64,000 bases of DNA from Cheiracanthium punctorium (taxonomy: Eukaryota > Arthropoda > Arachnida > Araneae > Cheiracanthiidae), in assembly GCA_038373885.1 (NCBI GenBank), contig JAWZYV010012533.1, positions 162,267-226,266 of the forward strand, in the 5' to 3' direction. The notes under the pieces were generated by a model, which had not been told where the DNA came from, did no database searches, and saw nothing but the letters and a program-made list of their open reading frames with translations. How positions within the stretch are numbered: position 1 is the first letter of the stretch; each line of letters opens with the position of its first letter. Shown one piece after another: positions 33,313 to 45,061 of this stretch. The translations under genes were made by a program, and so were the position numbers.

Positions 33313-34076
33313 TCATATATTTTAGAAGCTAAACTATTAAACAGATCTATTTTGTTTTTTAACTTTTAATTTAAAAAAAATATTATTTTTGATTAAAGAA
33401 ATTTAATGCATAACCTGAAAAATTCTGTTTCATACCTGTATAAACTACAAAAAGGAAACATTACAATTTCATTATAAATATTTAAAAGAGATTTACTTTT
33501 TATTTATCAATAAAAGTAATTTAACTTAAAATAAAACTAAAAATGACAATGTAAATTAATATTAAATTATTAAAACAGAAAAAAAGGTATTAAACCTATG
33601 TTTGGAAAAAATTAATATTCATCTATCATAGGTATCTTATCAAAATAGATATCTTAAATAAATAAAAAAAAGTATGCATCGCCCTGTGAAAATAATCTGC
33701 ACTTATAGGTATATTAATAAATGTGTCAGGGTTAAAATTTATTTGCTTCTGCCCGTAAAAAGCCCGTTTATTTGCTTCTGCACAAATAAAAAGAATATTT
33801 TAACTTTTTACATTTTAAGTAACATTTCTTATGTACGTATATGTAAAGATATTTAGTTTTTTGTAAATTATAAGTCAATTATTAATAAATACTTTAATGA
33901 TGTGTGAAACATGTTTGCAATTTACTGTTCTGATGTCATTATATAAAAAAAATGAAAAAAACACACTAAATAACTAAATACATGTTTAGAGCCGGATATC
34001 CGTATCCAGCAACCAAAGGAGCTTTGGATATCCGATATCTGGCAAAGTTACTATCAGTTGCATCCCTAGTGGCAAA

Positions 34077-35897
34077 TCAGTAAGAATCATTAAAAGAAAG
34101 CAAGGTAACTTAACTATCATACAAAATAATACAAAAATCATACAAAATAATACAAATGGTAATCTATAAATCACCATTTTTTAAACAAACCCAAATTTAT
34201 AAATAGATTTAGATTGCACATTTACATTATACAATTCTATGGTATAAAATGTAGTAAGGTATTAAAGACAGTGAGAAAACTGCACACTCAGTTCTAGGCT
34301 TGCCTAAATTTTTGTTTGCAATGATTATTGAAGTACCAAGCAAAAATTTCCAAAGTTATGAAACATAAACCTTTATTAGACCTTATTTAGAAGTGCAACT
34401 CATCCATCCATTGATAATTAAAGAAACTGAAAAAATTATATTCAGAACACAGGAGATTACTGGAATAAATAACACAGAGGCTACCCCCTTTTATTATGGC
34501 AAGAAAAAAAGAAAGATAGGGGGTCCGGAGACACAGAACATCCACATTTAGAAAGAATGGGGCTGGAAAACTAAAATGTTGACAAATAATAAAGGGCCGA
34601 AATGTGGTATTGGGAGGCAAAATGTTGAAACTTAGAATGGGGAGGCAAACCGAAGAACTGCACCGACCTCCAATAACCCTAGCTACACCACAATTTTGAA
34701 TATTAAAAAAGTGGTGATTGTTGACAAATATAAAAATGTGGAAGCAGTGTAGAGTGCAAAAAGAAAGAAAAAGGACTGACATGTGCTGCGCCCTCCCAAA
34801 TCGATCTAGAGTCAGCATTGTCATGTATCCATTTCTTTAAAATTTTCCTTTTATTTCCAGAATGCTGAATGATGAGTAGAATAGTTTAATTTAAAAAAAA
34901 ATTAATTCGAAGTGTGCACTCTGGGAAATATGAGGTAAGAGATACTATAAGTACTAAGAGTGTTTGTCCCCGATTTAATGCAATAAATAAGACTGGGAGA
35001 ATGGGAGAAGTAACCGATGAGAAGGAAAAGAATGTGAATGAAACTTTGACAAGCCGATTGCTTTCGACTACAAAGGACAGAGTGGGGCAAGAAGAGTGGC
35101 AACCATCATGACGACTGATGGCAATTTTTTTAATTGTCACTTGACATTTAATCGCCATTGACAACCGCTAATTTTTACCTTTATCTACAGGGTGTATGCT
35201 GCACTTGCCCCATCTAGTGGGATAAGAGCATTTTTTGCCTCCATCTCTATTAATAGGTGCAGTAGGAATATGGAGGGGTTGGAGAATATAGAAATTTGAG
35301 AGTTTTCTAGAACTTTTCACAGAACTGAATTACCTCTTAGTTTTTGAGAAACTTTTTATGTGACAAAAAAACTCTTTTGTTAAAATGCCTAGAAACATTC
35401 TTTTTATTTTACTTACCTAGTTGGGTTAAATCCACCCCCCAGGTAGTTATATAATGAATGTGTTTTTGATAAAGCCTTTTTTTTTTTTTTTTTGAACATG
35501 ACATTTGGTGTATGCATTTGCCCCGCACCAACAAAACCAGGTGACAAGTGCACAACATCCCTTGCTTTTTTAAACATTAATAGATGTAAACAAAATAAAA
35601 ATGTAACTGGAAAGTATCAAAAAATGTAAAAGAGCTAATGAAAATCAAAACTATTAATCCACTTTTTTTCAATAAATGTTTTAAAAACCCTTGCAAGCTC
35701 TCTCTCAAAGGATAAATGACATGATCATAAAAATAAAATATGTCATACAGCAAAATCAGTCCATGGAAGCATAATTTTATAATCTGCATAAAGTATGATA
35801 AAACAAGAAAGATAAATCATGCCAAACGCATCGATTATAAAACACTTTCCAACACATCAGTATTATTAAACAATGTTTGACGATGTATTTTCTTTAA
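34077..35897. other. Non-coding region
   Basis: No supportable gene. Open frames at 34387-34824 and 34886-35164 have no recognisable domains and biased low-complexity composition. Confidence 0.45.
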
Positions 35898-36151
35898 CCC
35901 TCCAAGCGGCTGAGACGTAAAATCCCGTTCACATCATTCCAGTGCATCTATAATTTAAATTATTTATAACACCAAGGCATCATAAAATATAATTCGATAT
36001 TAAAGCTTATGGGTATTTTAGGAGTTAACTTTTTAATAATTACAAATTTCCCTATCAAAATTTTATTTTTTAAACAATTTTAAAGCTGCATGAAAATTTT
36101 GCAGTGAAAACAACTTTACATTATTTGCCCATTTCCAAGACGCTCAGAGGG
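35898..36151. mobile_element. piggyBac-type MITE, 254 bp
   Basis: TTAA lies on both sides (35894-35897 and 36152-36155). The ends CCCTCCAAGCGGCT and, inverted, CCCTCTGAGCGTCT form imperfect TIRs. TTAA duplications with CCC-starting termini are the piggyBac signature. Confidence 0.75.
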
Positions 36152-36559
36152 TTAAATCTGGTGAGATTTCGGAGATAAGAACGTTGTATTATCACTAAAA
36201 ATATTATCACTAATAAATACAGTTTTATAAGACCCTGTAATAATTTTTTTTTTCATCGTTTAACTGAAGAATGTAAAAATTTTATACTCATTGTCTTGTG
36301 CTGGAAATATATTAGTGTCCCTCAAATGCCACAGAGTGTGAGGTATTGGAATTCTTTTCAGTGTTCCTGTAGAACTATTAATAATACAGACAATATTTTC
36401 ATTTGACAGCATTATTCTGAGAGCCTTAATACAGGTAATATGCATTCCAACTTTTTTTTTTTTTTTTTTGTTTTTTTTGTTTTTGTTTTTTGAAAGAAAA
36501 CAACGAAAATATCTCTAAAATTCGTTTTTAAGAATGACTGCCCATAGAGTGAGGTATAT

Positions 36560-37368
36560 TTAAGGTGACCATACGTCCCGTTTTGAACGGGACAGTCCCG
36601 TTTTTAGGTAGCTTGGCCCGTTGTCCCCAAGCACAGCTTCGGGATACCGTAATGTCCCCTGCAATGTCCCATTTTTAGGAAGAGAGCAACCCACAGTAAC
36701 GATTTGAATAAAGGCCGCTAAAAATCTAAAATCATCCAACGGCAGTGTCCGTAAAAAAAAAACTGACCTCCCTCTCTCCCATCTCGAGACGCAAAGGAAA
36801 CACCGTGGGGATGTATTGTCTTTGTGTTTGTTCTTTTTTTGTTAACTGTTTCAATTTATTCAATTTTTATTTCTTTTTTTAAAGTCATGCTCCTCTTTTG
36901 CTTATTCCTCCCCCTCCTCCAATCTTCACTTTATTTTCCCTTTTCACTCTGGTTTTCTAAGAATTTTTTTCCTTCCGAATGACAACTTCCATTTTTTTGT
37001 GTGTCCTTTTGTTTACATTTCTCGTTTTCCTACCTTCCTGCCTTATGTCGAATGGTGTTTTTGTAGTCGAAGAGGAGCCTATCCCTTGTACCACCCGTCT
37101 TGCCATGTACGTCTTGCACTATTTTTTATAGTATATGTGTGTTTTAGCAAAGTTTTTTTTTTCATTTTATTTTGATATTAACATTAACACACAAGCTTGT
37201 TTGCACGTTTTCTTAACAACTAAAAGATACCCAGACTTGTAAATTCAGTCTCCCTATACTATTACCTTAAAAACAGTACATGTCCTGTTTTGAGAAAGAA
37301 AAAAAATGCATTATTGCCAAAAAAGTAATAGATGTCCCGTTTTGAAGGAAAAAATAAATGGTCACGTT
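36560..37368. mobile_element. Non-autonomous DNA transposon, 0.8 kb, 8-bp duplication
   Basis: AGGTATAT lies on both sides (36552-36559 and 37369-37376). The ends AAGGTGACCATACGTCCC and, inverted, AACGTGACCATTTATT match over about 12 bases, and GTCCCGTTTT words are iterated near both ends. An 8-bp duplication fits hAT. No coding frame is seen. Confidence 0.7.
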
Positions 37369-37441
37369 AGGTATATCAGATTTTTTTTTTCTCCTGCAAA
37401 TGAACTAAATGCTACTTACACTATTTTCAATAGGGTACATG

Positions 37442-37616
37442 CAGTGGCGTAGCCAGAAATTTTTCATGGGGGGGGGGGTTACGACTAGATGTAACTCACA
37501 TATATGTATATGCGTGTGTGAGAAGTGAGTAAAGAATATACATTTTGTATGACAAAAAATTCCTCATGGAGGAGGATTGTGACCCCCCTCTCTAACCCCC
37601 CTTGGCTACACCGCTG
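37442..37616. mobile_element. hAT-type MITE, 175 bp
   Basis: The left end CAGTGGCGTAGCCAG and inverted right end CAGCGGTGTAGCCAAG are TIRs. Flanks GGTACATG and GGCGCATG agree at six of eight bases. Confidence 0.7.
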
Positions 37617-37765
37617 GGCGCATGGTACTGTACATAGAAAAAACAAATTTTGCACATATCGATGTATATTTACGGCAGTTAGAACACTGGAGGGGTGGAC
37701 AACAGAACAGACAAACAAACCAAAATCATAAACACCACTCAAACTTGTTAGTAAGTTAAAAATAT
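37617..37765. repeat. Interspersed repeat tail
   Basis: TATTTACGG-AGTTAGA-CAC, GACAGACAAACAAACCAAAAT and CAAACTTGTTAG-AAGT blocks match 42555-42640. It is the same family as a larger degenerate unit at 42380-42640. Confidence 0.55.
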
Positions 37766-38490
37766 AAATATTCACCTTCAGGACTGGGGAGTAGCACGCT
37801 ACAAGTAGCGAAACTACAGTAGTCGCTACTTTTTTTTTTTAAATAGTTTGTAGTGTAGATCGCAACTTTTTAAAAAAAGTAGTGTAGTGTGTAGTGCGCT
37901 ACAAACATCAGTAGTTTGTTGCGCGTTTTGGAAGCTACTTTTTTAGCTATTTTTGCCGAGTCATCACTTCTGGCAATTGATCACGTGGTGCAATTGCTCT
38001 TTCTTCTGACTACAAGCATAGAACTGGAACTGATGCTTGAAAGAACACCCAATCCCTCCCCTCCCCTCCCTACGGGTGGGGGGGGGGGCTCGCTAATTGC
38101 GAGGACCGACTATATATCATGTCAGATTTGAAAGGATATCACCTAACAGGAAGTTCACGGAATACTGGACACTGAATGATTGGCAATCCTGATCCTGGCA
38201 AGTGGACACTACACTGTATTTATGGTGCAATAAAAAAAAAAGACCAAAGAAAATTAATGATGTTAAAAAAACATACAATTTACAGATATGTAAAATTCCT
38301 TTTCGAAAGCAAAAAGTACTCACTTTTATGCACAGAAATAGATATTTTAAAAATTCAAACCTTATATGGATTCAAACTTTCAAAAAAGTCAATTTTTATG
38401 GTCTAAACTTGATTCACTTGGGGAGAGCACATTCCCCCTCTGGATCCGCCAATGGGCCTTGCCTTAATATGAAATTAAATGCAGCTACTT

Positions 38491-39609
38491 CAGGGTGGCT
38501 ACAGAAATTGAGAAAAAAAAGTTCCCTGATTTCCCTGACTATCTTTATCAAATTTCCAGAACTAATTATATTTATATACATGCCATAATCTTTCATGTGA
38601 ATCACCATTGTGTATCATGCACCAACAGATGAATGCTTCATATTGGGAAATAAATAAGAGAAAACCACAAAAATACTTAATATTAATAAAATTGTAGTTC
38701 AATTTCATAAATCCAAACATGAAATTTAGTTGAAAACTAAAAAGACCGAGCCCGAGCAATATTATTTAAGTCAGAGCCCGAGCCCGAAATTGCAGCTAAA
38801 GATAAAAAAAATTCAATTACTTCATTGATAGAATACAATAAATTTTTCCGTTTGTGCAAATTAAGACAAATATAGTTGCAAACTCCCAATGCACTTTCTA
38901 ATTCTTTGTATCCCTCCTTTATCAAAAAATGTCGGATCTCATGACTAACTAAGGAATATAAACCGCCATTCTAAAATACCCAAAGAGCTTCACGCACCTT
39001 CTAGATGCCTGTGCCGCTATTTTTATTTATTTATCTTTTATAAGTACTTTTATTTTCCTCACAAATCACTTTTTAAAATCTGTTTCAAGCAGTTTGTTCA
39101 ATAAAGGAGAAATTTTTCATGAGCCCGAGCCCGAACACAATTGTGAATTACAGAGCCCAAGCCCGGTTCGGGATCAGGCTTGGGATGAGCCTGTCTCATC
39201 TCTAATTCACATGCGAAATTGATTCACATGTCGATATGATTCACAGATCCGGTTTCTAGTATGATCTGCATTTCAGAACGAGTCCAAATGCATGCGCTTT
39301 TTCGGATTCGTATAGTGATAGTACCTACATCACTTGAGTCTCGGATTCATATTTCTATGTTCTCGTATGATCTGTATTCTGGTTTTTGGATTCCTAAAAT
39401 GTCTGCATCAGTTGAGTATCGTATGATCCGGAACGGAGCCGCGAGTCAGATGCTGAGTGACAACTAAAAATGATCTAGTTTACTAGGCAAAAACGAAAGT
39501 TCCCTGATTTTTAAATATTTTTACAAAATTCCCTTATATTTCCATGATTTTTCCAGATCAATAAAGTACCCTGATTTTTCCATGATTTTCCTGATCTGTC
39601 GACACCCTG
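38491..39609. mobile_element. Nested TIR element inside the 37.8-41.6 kb hAT
   Basis: The left end CAGGGTGGCTACAGAAATTG and inverted right end CAGGGTGTCGACAGATCAGG are imperfect TIRs. CCCTGATTT words are iterated at both ends. No clear flanking duplication is seen. It itself contains a GAGCCCGAGCCCGA-rich segment (38744-39215). Confidence 0.6.
38744..39215. mobile_element. Third-level nested element with GAGCCCGAGCCCG repeats
   Basis: GAGCCCGAGCCCGA-type repeats occur at both sides (38745-38790 and 39121-39170). The right end, read inward, starts TAGAGATGAGACAGGCTCAT. The left boundary is unclear, so the element may be truncated. Confidence 0.45.
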
Positions 39610-40081
39610 TACTTTTTCTTTTACACTCTCTGTCAGAGTTGAGACATCAATGCAAATGCAAACTGTTCTAATTTTGATTTCTCTCTGTCAATAATATAGA
39701 TTAAAAATTCAAATATACTGAAATAATAATAAGAATAATAAAAATAAAACAATTTCCTCTGTAATAATTATCGTTGTCCATCACTAGATGAACTGGGAGA
39801 CATTTTTTGAATGGAGAACACTATGATTTGATCAATGTACAGTAAATTGAAATGCCATTTTTTACCCTGAGTAGTGCATTGTGTCTTTTGTTTTAAAGAA
39901 GAAAGAAAATTACAAATTTTTTGTCATTCCATGAAAATTTTCTAGCATGCTAAACTTGAGCGCCTTGTAGAAATAACCATTCCAGACAGTGCCGTATTTA
40001 GAGGTGTGGAGGCCCTGGGGCAACAAAGTAGTGGTGGCCCCATATTATTTCTCAAACAAGTTAAGAATTTTTTCAAAGACA

Positions 40082-40152
40082 AGTGTGGCTAAGTGGGTTT
40101 GCCATTAACTCATAGCCTAGAGGTTCAGGGATCGATTTCCGAGTTAGAAAAT
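40082..40152 (+). mobile_element. tRNA-like SINE head or tRNA pseudogene
   Basis: GTGGCTAAGTGGGTTTGCCA resembles an A box and GGTTCAGGGATCGATTTCC a B box, 45 bp apart. The arms do not pair into a good cloverleaf and no tail is evident. Confidence 0.4.
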
Positions 40153-41656
40153 CGATAGGAAATTTTATGTAAAGATGTCTATTTTGGGGGCCTCCTCTCT
40201 TGTGGAGGCCCTGGGCTGCAGCTGTGGTTGCCCTCCCCTAAATCCTTCCCTGTTCCCAGACTTAATATCCATAAGAGTTAATAATGCAAATGGATAAAAT
40301 ATTAAAATAAAAACTATTTTTAGTTATATAATCTTGCTCAAGTATATGTACGTAATTTTTTTAAAATTCAATGTCGGAAGTTTTGAAAATGTTTTATACT
40401 GCAAAAACGCAATAGCGGTCAAAAATATGCAGACCCTGATCATACTTAGATGGGGCCCCGGGGCAAGAGGTTATTTTGGGCCTCTATACTATTACAGGCA
40501 TTTAACTTATTTTTGATTGTTCGCTATTTTCCCAGCATAAAAATAAAACTTTTTAAATAATTCTAAAATTGAATTAAAAATTATCCATGTATTTATACTC
40601 ATTTAGAACAAGACTATGCATTTAAAATTGATTTTAATATTTTTAAAATCCATTTGTATTATTAGCGGATGAGTGCGCCAAGTTCCGCCTGACAGAAAAT
40701 TTTCTTTTCTTCATCATAATATAAAAAAAAATGCTAACTAATGGATATTTTGTATAAGTACATATGACAATAAGTTTTCAAGAACGCCTTTAATTTCTAT
40801 TTTATTGATCTAGTCTTAGAAACCTTTATCATTGAGTTAGAAGAACCGAAAATAAGTCTGAGCCTTTTTATTGTTACACAATTATGATATAGATATTATA
40901 AAGGAAATTTAGCTTAACAAAAATTATTATTGCAGTATACATAAATTTAATTTCAGGTCATTCGTCATAAATCACTAATTTGGTAAGTCATGAAAAGGGC
41001 CTTTTACTCATTAATTTTGATTTGTGCTCAAGAAACTAGAATGTTTGTACAACATGAAAGGGCTCTCAAAACGGGCCTTTCTTTCCGGTTCAGACATCCT
41101 TTTTTTTCTTTAACGTTTTTGGTTCTCATGATTTTTCTTATGCTTTCAGAGCTCACTTTCCCAATTTATTTTTATCATAGAAGTATTAAAACTTAATTAA
41201 TTTCAACAATACTTCAATAATTAGCAGTAGTTGTCAGTAGCGTATATAAGGCTTCCATTTCGGGGGGAGGTGGACGATTCAGTATTTTAAACATTATTGT
41301 TCTAAAGTTAAAAGAAATGTTTCAAAATAGCTCCTTTTTAATAATTGCTTTACATTTACGGAGGGGGCCCACCGTCTTCCTCAAATACTCCCCTGGTAGT
41401 TGTTTATTAGAGCAATAGTTTTATCTAAATAGGACATAAATATCCTTAAATATTAATGTAATGCAAACTGAATCTGTTAGCAAAATTTGTCTCCTAAAAG
41501 TAGAAAAAAAGTAGCGACTGCATTTCAAAAGTAGTGTAGCTAACTACATTTGTCAAAAAGTAGTTGTAGTTGTAGTTAACTCCATTTTTTGAAAAGTAGC
41601 TGTAGTTGTAGTTCGCTACAAAAAAAAAAGTAGTTTTTCCCACCACTGTTCACTTT

Positions 41657-43440
41657 ATATAACACAACAATATCGGACGAACATGCAGAGTGAGAAATTT
41701 ATTCTTTGAAGGGTGTCTAAAATTAATTTTCCACGTGCTAAAATCTAACCAATTTTGTTTAATTTTAAATAGCAGAATATCCCTAAAACTAGAAGTCAAA
41801 GACCGTTGTGAAGCAATTGCAACGGGTGCTGGAAAAAATAACATTTAACGAAAGCATGTCTACACTCAATATATTTCATTTTCGTCCTCCTAAAATAAAT
41901 TACTTCATATTCAATTTTTATCATATATACCAAAATCGAATTTCATGTACTTTTGATAACGTATGGAAACTCTTCGTATTTGAAAGATTTCGTTTTGATG
42001 TGAACATCCGAAGGAAATCATTTTATTAAAAAATTAAATAAATGAACTTATAAATCTGGAAAAAGCTATTAAGTATGACGTCAAAATGAAGTCACTGTCA
42101 TTTGCAATAGCTAATTTCGTTACTCAAATGATTAACTTTTTTGACTCTCGGAAATGAAATGTTGCTCAAAAGAGCGAAAAATCGCTTAAAAATGAGGGAA
42201 CAGGTGGATTTTCAGATTTTTAAAGTGGTGCAGGTTGTTTTCTATATTTTTATACATAATTGTGAAAATTTTCAAGCGGATCGTACAAACGGTGTAGAAA
42301 TTATTAGGCTTTTTGTCCTTGACATTGCAGTGTTTTGCGTGCATGGCGAAAAAAGTTTTATCTTGAAGTCAGGGATCAGTGCAACTATATAGTAAGGATG
42401 ATACGCTTTAAAGAAAAACTTCCCATAGAGCGCAATGTATTGGTAATATTTTGAGTGCTCCTGTAGATAAACTATAAATGCTACATAGACCATTATGAAT
42501 AGGAAAAAAGTTACTGTACATAAGAATAACACATTTCAATTTCGTCGAAATCGATGCATATTTACGGGAGTTAGAGCACGGATGGGCGGACAGACAGACA
42601 AACCAAAATCAAACACTTTTCAACCTTGTTGGAAAGTGTTAAAAAAGGAAGCTTTTGGTGGTGAATGTCATTGCTGTAGTGCAAATAATAAGCGATTCAG
42701 AGACAGTGTATGCTCTTATCCCACCTCATCCTATTGCAACCTTTATGTGAGATACTTTTCAAGAAGCTGAAGTTATCCTTTTAATTGTTATGAAGTGCAA
42801 TACATTAATGGCGCTGGTTAATTACGGAAAGGTTGAAGTCGTGAGCCGAAGGGTGCAAGACTGTTTGAGACCCATTCTCAGCATTGGGTAATTGGGTATT
42901 AGGCTAGTCCCAAGGCGGCTCGGGACACTGGCTTAGAGCCGTTATTGCGGAATCCTGACCGGTCTTCACTGGCTGGCAAACACTGGAGCGAGCTGTGAAA
43001 AACCTTGAGCCATTATGGCTGTCGGTGGAAGAAATGAGTCAAAATGCAGTTACATTATTTTATTGGGTGATTCGATATATCTTTCCTTGGCAGTTGCGGT
43101 CATGCGGAAAAGTCGCTGCTGGGCTGCATCAGCCCCTTTTATTAACTTTTGAGGTCATGCCACATGATCCATGCTTGTTGCAATTATTGGCAGATCCCAA
43201 AATCTGGGCAGCAGTTCTTCAAGGTTTGTTACGGCTTTTAAGATGCCAGATTGACTGGATGCGGGGACTGTCTACAAAATTACAAAGGAATTGCAAGGGA
43301 CCATGTAGTAATTGCAGTTTTTGAAAGCGGATTCCTTTGTTCCAACTGTATTTAAAACTGCGTAGTTCTAGAAATGTGGGATTTTAGCGGGTCTTTGATT
43401 TGTAATGTTTTATATATATATGGTAAAATCATACAAGCCG
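41657..43440. other. Non-coding repeats
   Basis: 42170-42300 is a diverged inverted copy of about 62190-62330 (shared AAAAATCGCTTAAAAAT and GTGGATT-T-AGATTTTTAAAG). 42380-42640 is an interspersed unit sharing its end with 37617-37765. Open frames in 42995-43324 show no known domain. Confidence 0.45.
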
Positions 43441-43453
43441 GTGCCCACCCCAT

Positions 43454-43519
43454 GTAAACATGGCGACAGTCGCTGGAGCTTGGCGACCGCCAAGCTCCAG
43501 CGACTGTCGCCATGTTTAC
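43454..43519. repeat. 66-bp perfect inverted repeat (32-bp arms, 2-bp loop)
   Basis: The arm GTAAACATGGCGACAGTCGC followed by TGGAGCTTGGCG is exactly reversed after an AC loop. It lies directly before the 75-bp minisatellite and contains the GCTTGGCGA-CGCCAAGC core seen elsewhere in the window. Confidence 0.9.
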
Positions 43520-43527
43520 TAGTCATT

Positions 43528-44128
43528 CTAGGCAACCAGTGGTCCGTTTTTAACTAAAAAAACCCCAGTGGATTCAGCAACCTAGTTGTACAGCTATCTA
43601 AACTAGGCAACCAGTGGTCTGTTTTTAACTAAAAAAACCTCAGTGGATTCAGCAACCTAGTTGTACAGCTATCTAAACTAGGCAACCAGTGGTCCGTTTT
43701 TAACTAAAAAAACCTCAGTGGATTCAGCAACCTAGCTGTACAGCTATCTAAACTAGGCAACCAGTGGCCCGTTTTTAACTAAAAAAACCTCAGTGGATTC
43801 AGCAACCTAGCTGTACAGCTATCTAAACTAGGCAACCAGTGGCCCGTTTTTAACTAAAAAAACCTCAGTGGATTCAGCAACCTAGCTGTACAGCTATCTA
43901 AACTAGGCAACCAGTGGCCCGTTTTTAACTAAAAAAACCTCAGTGGATTCAGCAACCTAGTTGTACAGCTATGTAAACTACGCAACCAGTGGACCGTTTT
44001 TAACTAAAAAAAAACAACAACAGTGAACTAAGCAACCTAGTTGTACAGCTAATGTAAACTGGGCAAACACTGGCCCGTTTTCAACTCAAAAAAACATCGG
44101 TGGATTAAACAACCTAGTTGTACACCTC
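43528..44128 (+). repeat. 75-bp minisatellite, about eight units
   Basis: AGGCAACCAGTGG begins units at about 43530, 43605, 43680, 43755, 43830, 43905, 43980 (CGCAACCAGTGG) and 44057 (diverged). Each unit also has CCGTTTTTAACTAAAAAAAC, GTGGATTCAGCAACCTAG and TGTACAGCTAT. The first six units are nearly identical; divergence rises to the right. Confidence 0.92.
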
Positions 44129-44279
44129 TTATAAAGTCAGTATGATTAGAATAGCACGTAAATAGCACTTACGAAAACATAAACACTTCAAATATCAATT
44201 TAAAATTCACATTAAAAACCTTAAACATCGAAAGATTCGTTAAAAAAGAACACTTACCTCTATTTTTTTGGTAAATAAC

Positions 44280-44560
44280 CGCTCAGAAATGTCCCCAACA
44301 CCCACCGGCTTATAACGTACTATATTTCTAACAAACACCCACAAATTCTTTTCTTATATTAACATAACACATTTCATTCCCTTCCATCAATAACGCAAAC
44401 AATTTCAAATTCCCAAACCTGACGAAACACGTATTCTTTATGGTTGCCAGTCACAACTACCACCGGCAGTTGGCAGTGCATCGCTCACTCTCGCGTCAGA
44501 TTGTTCGCCAATGATTTGTAAACAAACCATTGACATGTAAACAAGGCACCGTATACGGAA
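44280..44560. repeat. Interspersed repeat end shared with 53540-53700
   Basis: TTCTTTATGGTTGCCAGTCA, ACTACC-CCGGCAG, ATGTAAAC and CACCG-ATACGGAA-ATAG blocks occur in the same order at both places. Confidence 0.6.
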
Positions 44561-44579
44561 TATAGTCCATATATATATA

Positions 44580-45061
44580 TGTAATGTATAAAAATGTAAT
44601 TTGGGTTTTACTAGTTTGGGTATTGTTCAAGCGGGAACTTTCACTGTAAGTTTTGCTTTCCTGTCATACTTGCCACGTGCACTCTGGAGCTATGTTTTAT
44701 TTCTTTAGTTAATTACTAGACATCAGGCCGTCGATTCTGAGTTCTTTAGAGTGTACACGTGTCCTCACGCCTTTGTAATCCCGGATGCAGGTCATGTTCT
44801 TAAATGTATGTAATTCAATTAGACATAAGAGAGAGGCAGAGTTATGACCTAACAAACCACGTGGTGTGGTAAGCATAAATACCCCTACACCTCGAAAATC
44901 CAGGGACCTCTGCCACTAGATCTGCTTGATTAATCCACACAGATTTTCGTACCCGTCTCCCCTCCCCTCTTCTCACTCTATATTGTAACTTAAATGTAAT
45001 GTTCAATAAACCATATTACCTGCCTTAACTCTGGAACTTTACTGGAATATCTGACGTCTCA
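44580..45061 (+). mobile_element. Probable solo LTR, about 480 bp
   Basis: It begins TGTAATG and ends GACGTCTCA within an (AT)n stretch that obscures the target duplication. Inside are a TATA-like GCATAAATACCCC at about 44874 and a promoter-to-AATAAA spacing of some 130 bp (TTCAATAAACC at 45002), as in retroviral-type LTRs. No internal coding region flanks it. Confidence 0.5.

Larger units (their letters stand above)
31613..34068. mobile_element. hAT-like element, 2.46 kb, with 8-bp duplication
   Basis: The termini TAGGGATGTAACAGATATCC (left) and TAGGGATGCAACTGATAG (right, read inward) are flanked by GTGGCAAG and GTGGCAAA, an 8-bp duplication with one mismatch. Subterminal CCGGATATCC and GGATATCCG palindromes are iterated at both ends (31630-31715 and 33990-34045). 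No transposase frame survives. Two SINEs are inserted. Confidence 0.8.
37779..41648. mobile_element. hAT-like element, 3.9 kb, with nested insertions
   Basis: The ends are CAGGACTGGGGAGTAGC on the left and, inverted, CAGTGGTGGGAAAAACTAC on the right. Flanks TTCACCTT (37771-37778) and TTCACTTT (41649-41656) form an 8-bp duplication with one mismatch. Subterminal GTAGCGAACTAC-like and AGTAGTGTAG words are iterated at both ends (37790-37930 and 41510-41640). No transposase frame is recognised; much of the interior is later insertions. Confidence 0.75.

Noticed and set aside
34387..35164. Overlapping minus-strand frames of 145, 92 and 66 codons
   Set aside because: Hydrophobic, low-complexity translations without family resemblance or splice context; probably chance in AT-rich DNA.
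42995..43324. 109-codon plus-strand frame
   Set aside because: No domain recognised and no supporting signals; adjacent to interspersed repeats. A real small exon cannot be excluded.
43454..44128. CRISPR array
   Set aside because: The 75-bp units are contiguous with no unique spacers; this is a eukaryotic minisatellite.
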